DNA of 17,591 nt, taken from positions 1 to 17,591 of the forward strand of contig DASSRQ010000123.1 in NCBI GenBank assembly GCA_035701665.1. Direction: 5' to 3'. Of this stretch, positions 15,871 through 17,591 are shown piece after piece. Both the position numbers and the translations under genes were made by a program. Positions within the stretch are counted from its first letter, which is position 1, and each line of letters opens with the position of its first letter. The notes under the pieces are model-generated. The model was not told the origin of the DNA. It ran no database searches and worked only from the letters and a program-made list of their open reading frames with translations. This DNA comes from DASSRQ01 sp035701665 (GTDB lineage Bacteria; Vulcanimicrobiota; Vulcanimicrobiia; Vulcanimicrobiales; Vulcanimicrobiaceae).

Positions 15871-16892
15871 ATACCGGCGACCGTGACCGCCCGGTCGAAC
15901 CGGAACTGATCGAACTGCGCGCGCTGGCCGAAGCGTCGGGCGCCGAGATCGTGCAGACCGTCGTGCAGCGGCGCGCGGCGATCGACCCGGCAACGCTGGT
16001 CGGCAGCGGAAAAGCGGTCGAACTGGCGGATATCGTGCGGAACGAAGATCTCTCGCTGCTGCTGGTACTCAACGATCTGCGGCCGCGCCAGCGCAAGAAT
16101 CTCGAGAAGATCGTTCCGGTGCCCATCGTCGACCGCACGATGCTGATCCTCGACGTCTTCGCGCAGCACGCGCGAAGCCGCGAAGGCAAACTGCAAGTCG
16201 AGCTCGCGCAGCTGCGGTACCGGCAGTCGAACTTAATCGGCGTGGGCGCAGACCTTTCGCGACTCGGCGGTGGTATCGGGACGCGCGGTCCGGGCGAAAC
16301 CAAACTCGAAGTCGACCGGCGCCGCATCCAGCACCGCATCTCGGTGCTGCGCAAACAACTCGACGACGTCCGGCGTCAACGCGAAACGCGCCGCGCCGGA
16401 ACGCGGCCCGAGCCGCTCGTGGCGCTCGTCGGCTACACGAACGTCGGCAAGTCGTCGCTGCTCAACCGGCTCGCTCGTTCGGATGCATTCGTAGCGGATC
16501 AACCGTTTGCCACGCTCGATCCGACGCTGCGCCGCGTCTGGCTAGGCGACAATACGTACGTGCGCGTCGCGGATACCGTGGGCTTCATAACCGACCTGCC
16601 CAAGGATTTGGTGAACGCCTTCCGCGCGACGCTCGAAGAACTCAAAGAGGCCGACTTGCTAGTGCATGTCGTCGATGCGTCAAATCCCGATTGGCAGCGC
16701 CAGGCGCAAGCAGTCGACGCCACGCTTCAGGAGCTCGAGCTCGACGCGAAGCCCCGCTTGACGATTTTCAACAAATGCGATGCGGCCGCCGAGCAGCCGC
16801 ACGACTCCGCCACGCTATGCGTGAGCGCGAAGACCGGACAAGGGATTGACAAATTGCGGGAGGCGCTCGCGGCCGTTGCGGCAGAATCTTGA
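15840..16892 (+). CDS. hflX: Ribosome-associated GTPase HflX
   Basis: HflX binds the large ribosomal subunit and can split stalled 70S ribosomes, especially after heat or antibiotic stress. The 350 residues contain the HflX N-terminal domain (ATLVGSGKAVEL, 51-62; VDRTMLILDVFAQHA, 98-112), the family-specific SRLGGGIGTRGPGETKLE, a helical arm (about 160-188), and a G domain with GYTNVGKS (198-205), Thr225 in FATLD, DTVG (245-248), NKCD (311-314) and SAK (329-331). It is shorter than many HflX proteins, which are usually above 400 residues, with most loss at the two ends. ATG 15840 has AAAGG about seven bases before it, inside btuF, giving a 31-bp overlap and probable co-transcription with btuF. 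Confidence 0.95.
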   Translation: MADRALLVAVDTGDRDRPVEPELIELRALAEASGAEIVQTVVQRRAAIDPATLVGSGKAVELADIVRNEDLSLLLVLNDLRPRQRKNLEKIVPVPIVDRTMLILDVFAQHARSREGKLQVELAQLRYRQSNLIGVGADLSRLGGGIGTRGPGETKLEVDRRRIQHRISVLRKQLDDVRRQRETRRAGTRPEPLVALVGYTNVGKSSLLNRLARSDAFVADQPFATLDPTLRRVWLGDNTYVRVADTVGFITDLPKDLVNAFRATLEELKEADLLVHVVDASNPDWQRQAQAVDATLQELELDAKPRLTIFNKCDAAAEQPHDSATLCVSAKTGQGIDKLREALAAVAAES

Positions 16893-16899
16893 GGCGCCC

Positions 16900-17591
16900 A
16901 TGAAGTCACGCCTCCCCGTTGCCGCCCTCGCCGCAGCCGCGACGTTCGCGCTTTGCGCCTGCAACGCACATTATGCCGACGACGCGTTCGTGCAATCCGC
17001 CGATACGCTGCGTCCGTCCGTGGTGATGTTATCGATGGACGTTCCGGGCGAGAAGAAGGACAACCCCGACAGTGAGTTCGCGACGGGGACAGTTGTTGCA
17101 ACGGGCACGTGGGGCAGCGACATTCTGACCGTCGAGCACGCGATCGAACAAGCGTCGAACTTAAAAGTGACGATCGCGAACAAAGAAAAAGTCTCCGGCG
17201 ATGTTATTGCAAAAAATGCGACGCTCGACGTCGCGCTCGTGCGTATCAAGCGCGCGAATCTTCCGGTCGCTAAACTCGGATCGTCGAAGGATGCGCATCC
17301 CGGCCGCGTCGTCGGTCTGCTCGGCTATCCGATTCCCGATCAATTCGACGACGAAGGCTTAGGCTTGGCGACCTCGCTCAACGCAGGCCGCGTTTCGTCG
17401 ATGCGTCAGGATGCGATCGAAGTGAATCTGCCGATCGTTCCGGGAGAGAGCGGAAGCCCCGTATTCTTATCCGACACCGGCGAGATCGTCGGCATCGCCG
17501 AGTCGCGTTTCGACGAAGAACGCTCGATCGGGTTTGCGCTCCCTGCCGAAGAAGCATCGAAGTTTCTGCACACAGTGGACGCCACGCACGG
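16900..17591 (+). CDS. Trypsin-like serine protease, putative lipoprotein, C-terminus cut by window edge
   Basis: Chymotrypsin-fold protease of the DegP/HtrA-like group, probably acting in the periplasm. The 230 visible residues start with a signal sequence ending LCAC (Cys21), an imperfect lipobox with Cys at the -3 position relative to usual small residues, so lipidation is likely but not certain. The catalytic triad is visible: His80 in ILTVEHA, Asp110 in TLDVALVRI and Ser184 in VPGESGSPVF. Ser184 lies in GESGSP where GNSGGP is common. No PDZ domain is reached before the window ends, so HtrA versus a single-domain protease cannot be decided. ATG 16900 lies 7 nt after the hflX stop, with GAGG five bases upstream overlapping that stop, so it is probably co-transcribed with hflX. 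Confidence 0.88.
   Translation, partial: MKSRLPVAALAAAATFALCACNAHYADDAFVQSADTLRPSVVMLSMDVPGEKKDNPDSEFATGTVVATGTWGSDILTVEHAIEQASNLKVTIANKEKVSGDVIAKNATLDVALVRIKRANLPVAKLGSSKDAHPGRVVGLLGYPIPDQFDDEGLGLATSLNAGRVSSMRQDAIEVNLPIVPGESGSPVFLSDTGEIVGIAESRFDEERSIGFALPAEEASKFLHTVDATH

Overview
This window looks like chromosomal DNA from a GC-rich, Gram-negative-type (two-membrane) bacterium. A TonB-dependent outer-membrane receptor, a periplasmic alpha-2-macroglobulin and putative lipoproteins show the second membrane. Codon third positions are mostly G or C, and many genes start with GTG. The gene mix would fit a little-cultured phylum such as Candidatus Eremiobacterota (WPS-2), but that placement is an impression and not something the sequence proves. 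The window is gene-dense. No stretch over 300 bases lacks a gene, and I saw no tRNA, rRNA, CRISPR array, insertion sequence or phage gene. The largest intergenic gap (14807-15039, 233 bp) is mostly a cobalamin riboswitch.

Left part (1-9022, all minus strand): a tightly packed run reads manB (phosphomannomutase), then a double-headed dynamin-like GTPase, then nagA (GlcNAc-6-phosphate deacetylase), then a large secreted alpha-2-macroglobulin cut by the left edge. Junctions are a 4-nt overlap (if the GTPase starts at CTG), a 10-nt gap and a 46-nt gap, so one transcript is likely. It combines sugar-phosphate supply and amino-sugar recycling with two envelope-associated proteins.

Middle part (9081-11153): divergent from manB lies a membrane-bound SpoIIE-type PP2C phosphatase with an extracytoplasmic helical sensor. 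It overlaps a small exported protein of unknown function. On the opposite strand, overlapping the tail of that small gene, is a STAS-domain anti-sigma antagonist that keeps the phosphorylatable serine. Phosphatase and STAS protein together suggest a partner-switching pathway; no anti-sigma kinase is visible here.

Right part (11192-17591): a complete vitamin B12 uptake set. On the minus strand a cobalamin riboswitch leads into btuB, btuC and btuD, coupled by a 1-nt gap and a GTGA overlap, with the STAS gene 38 bp further on. On the plus strand btuF (binding lipoprotein) starts on the other side of the riboswitch and overlaps hflX (ribosome-associated GTPase). hflX is followed after 7 nt by a trypsin-like serine protease lipoprotein cut by the right edge.

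Starts were re-examined from the DNA. Those of manB, btuF, btuB, btuD, the small exported gene and the dynamin-like gene differ from the longest open frames.
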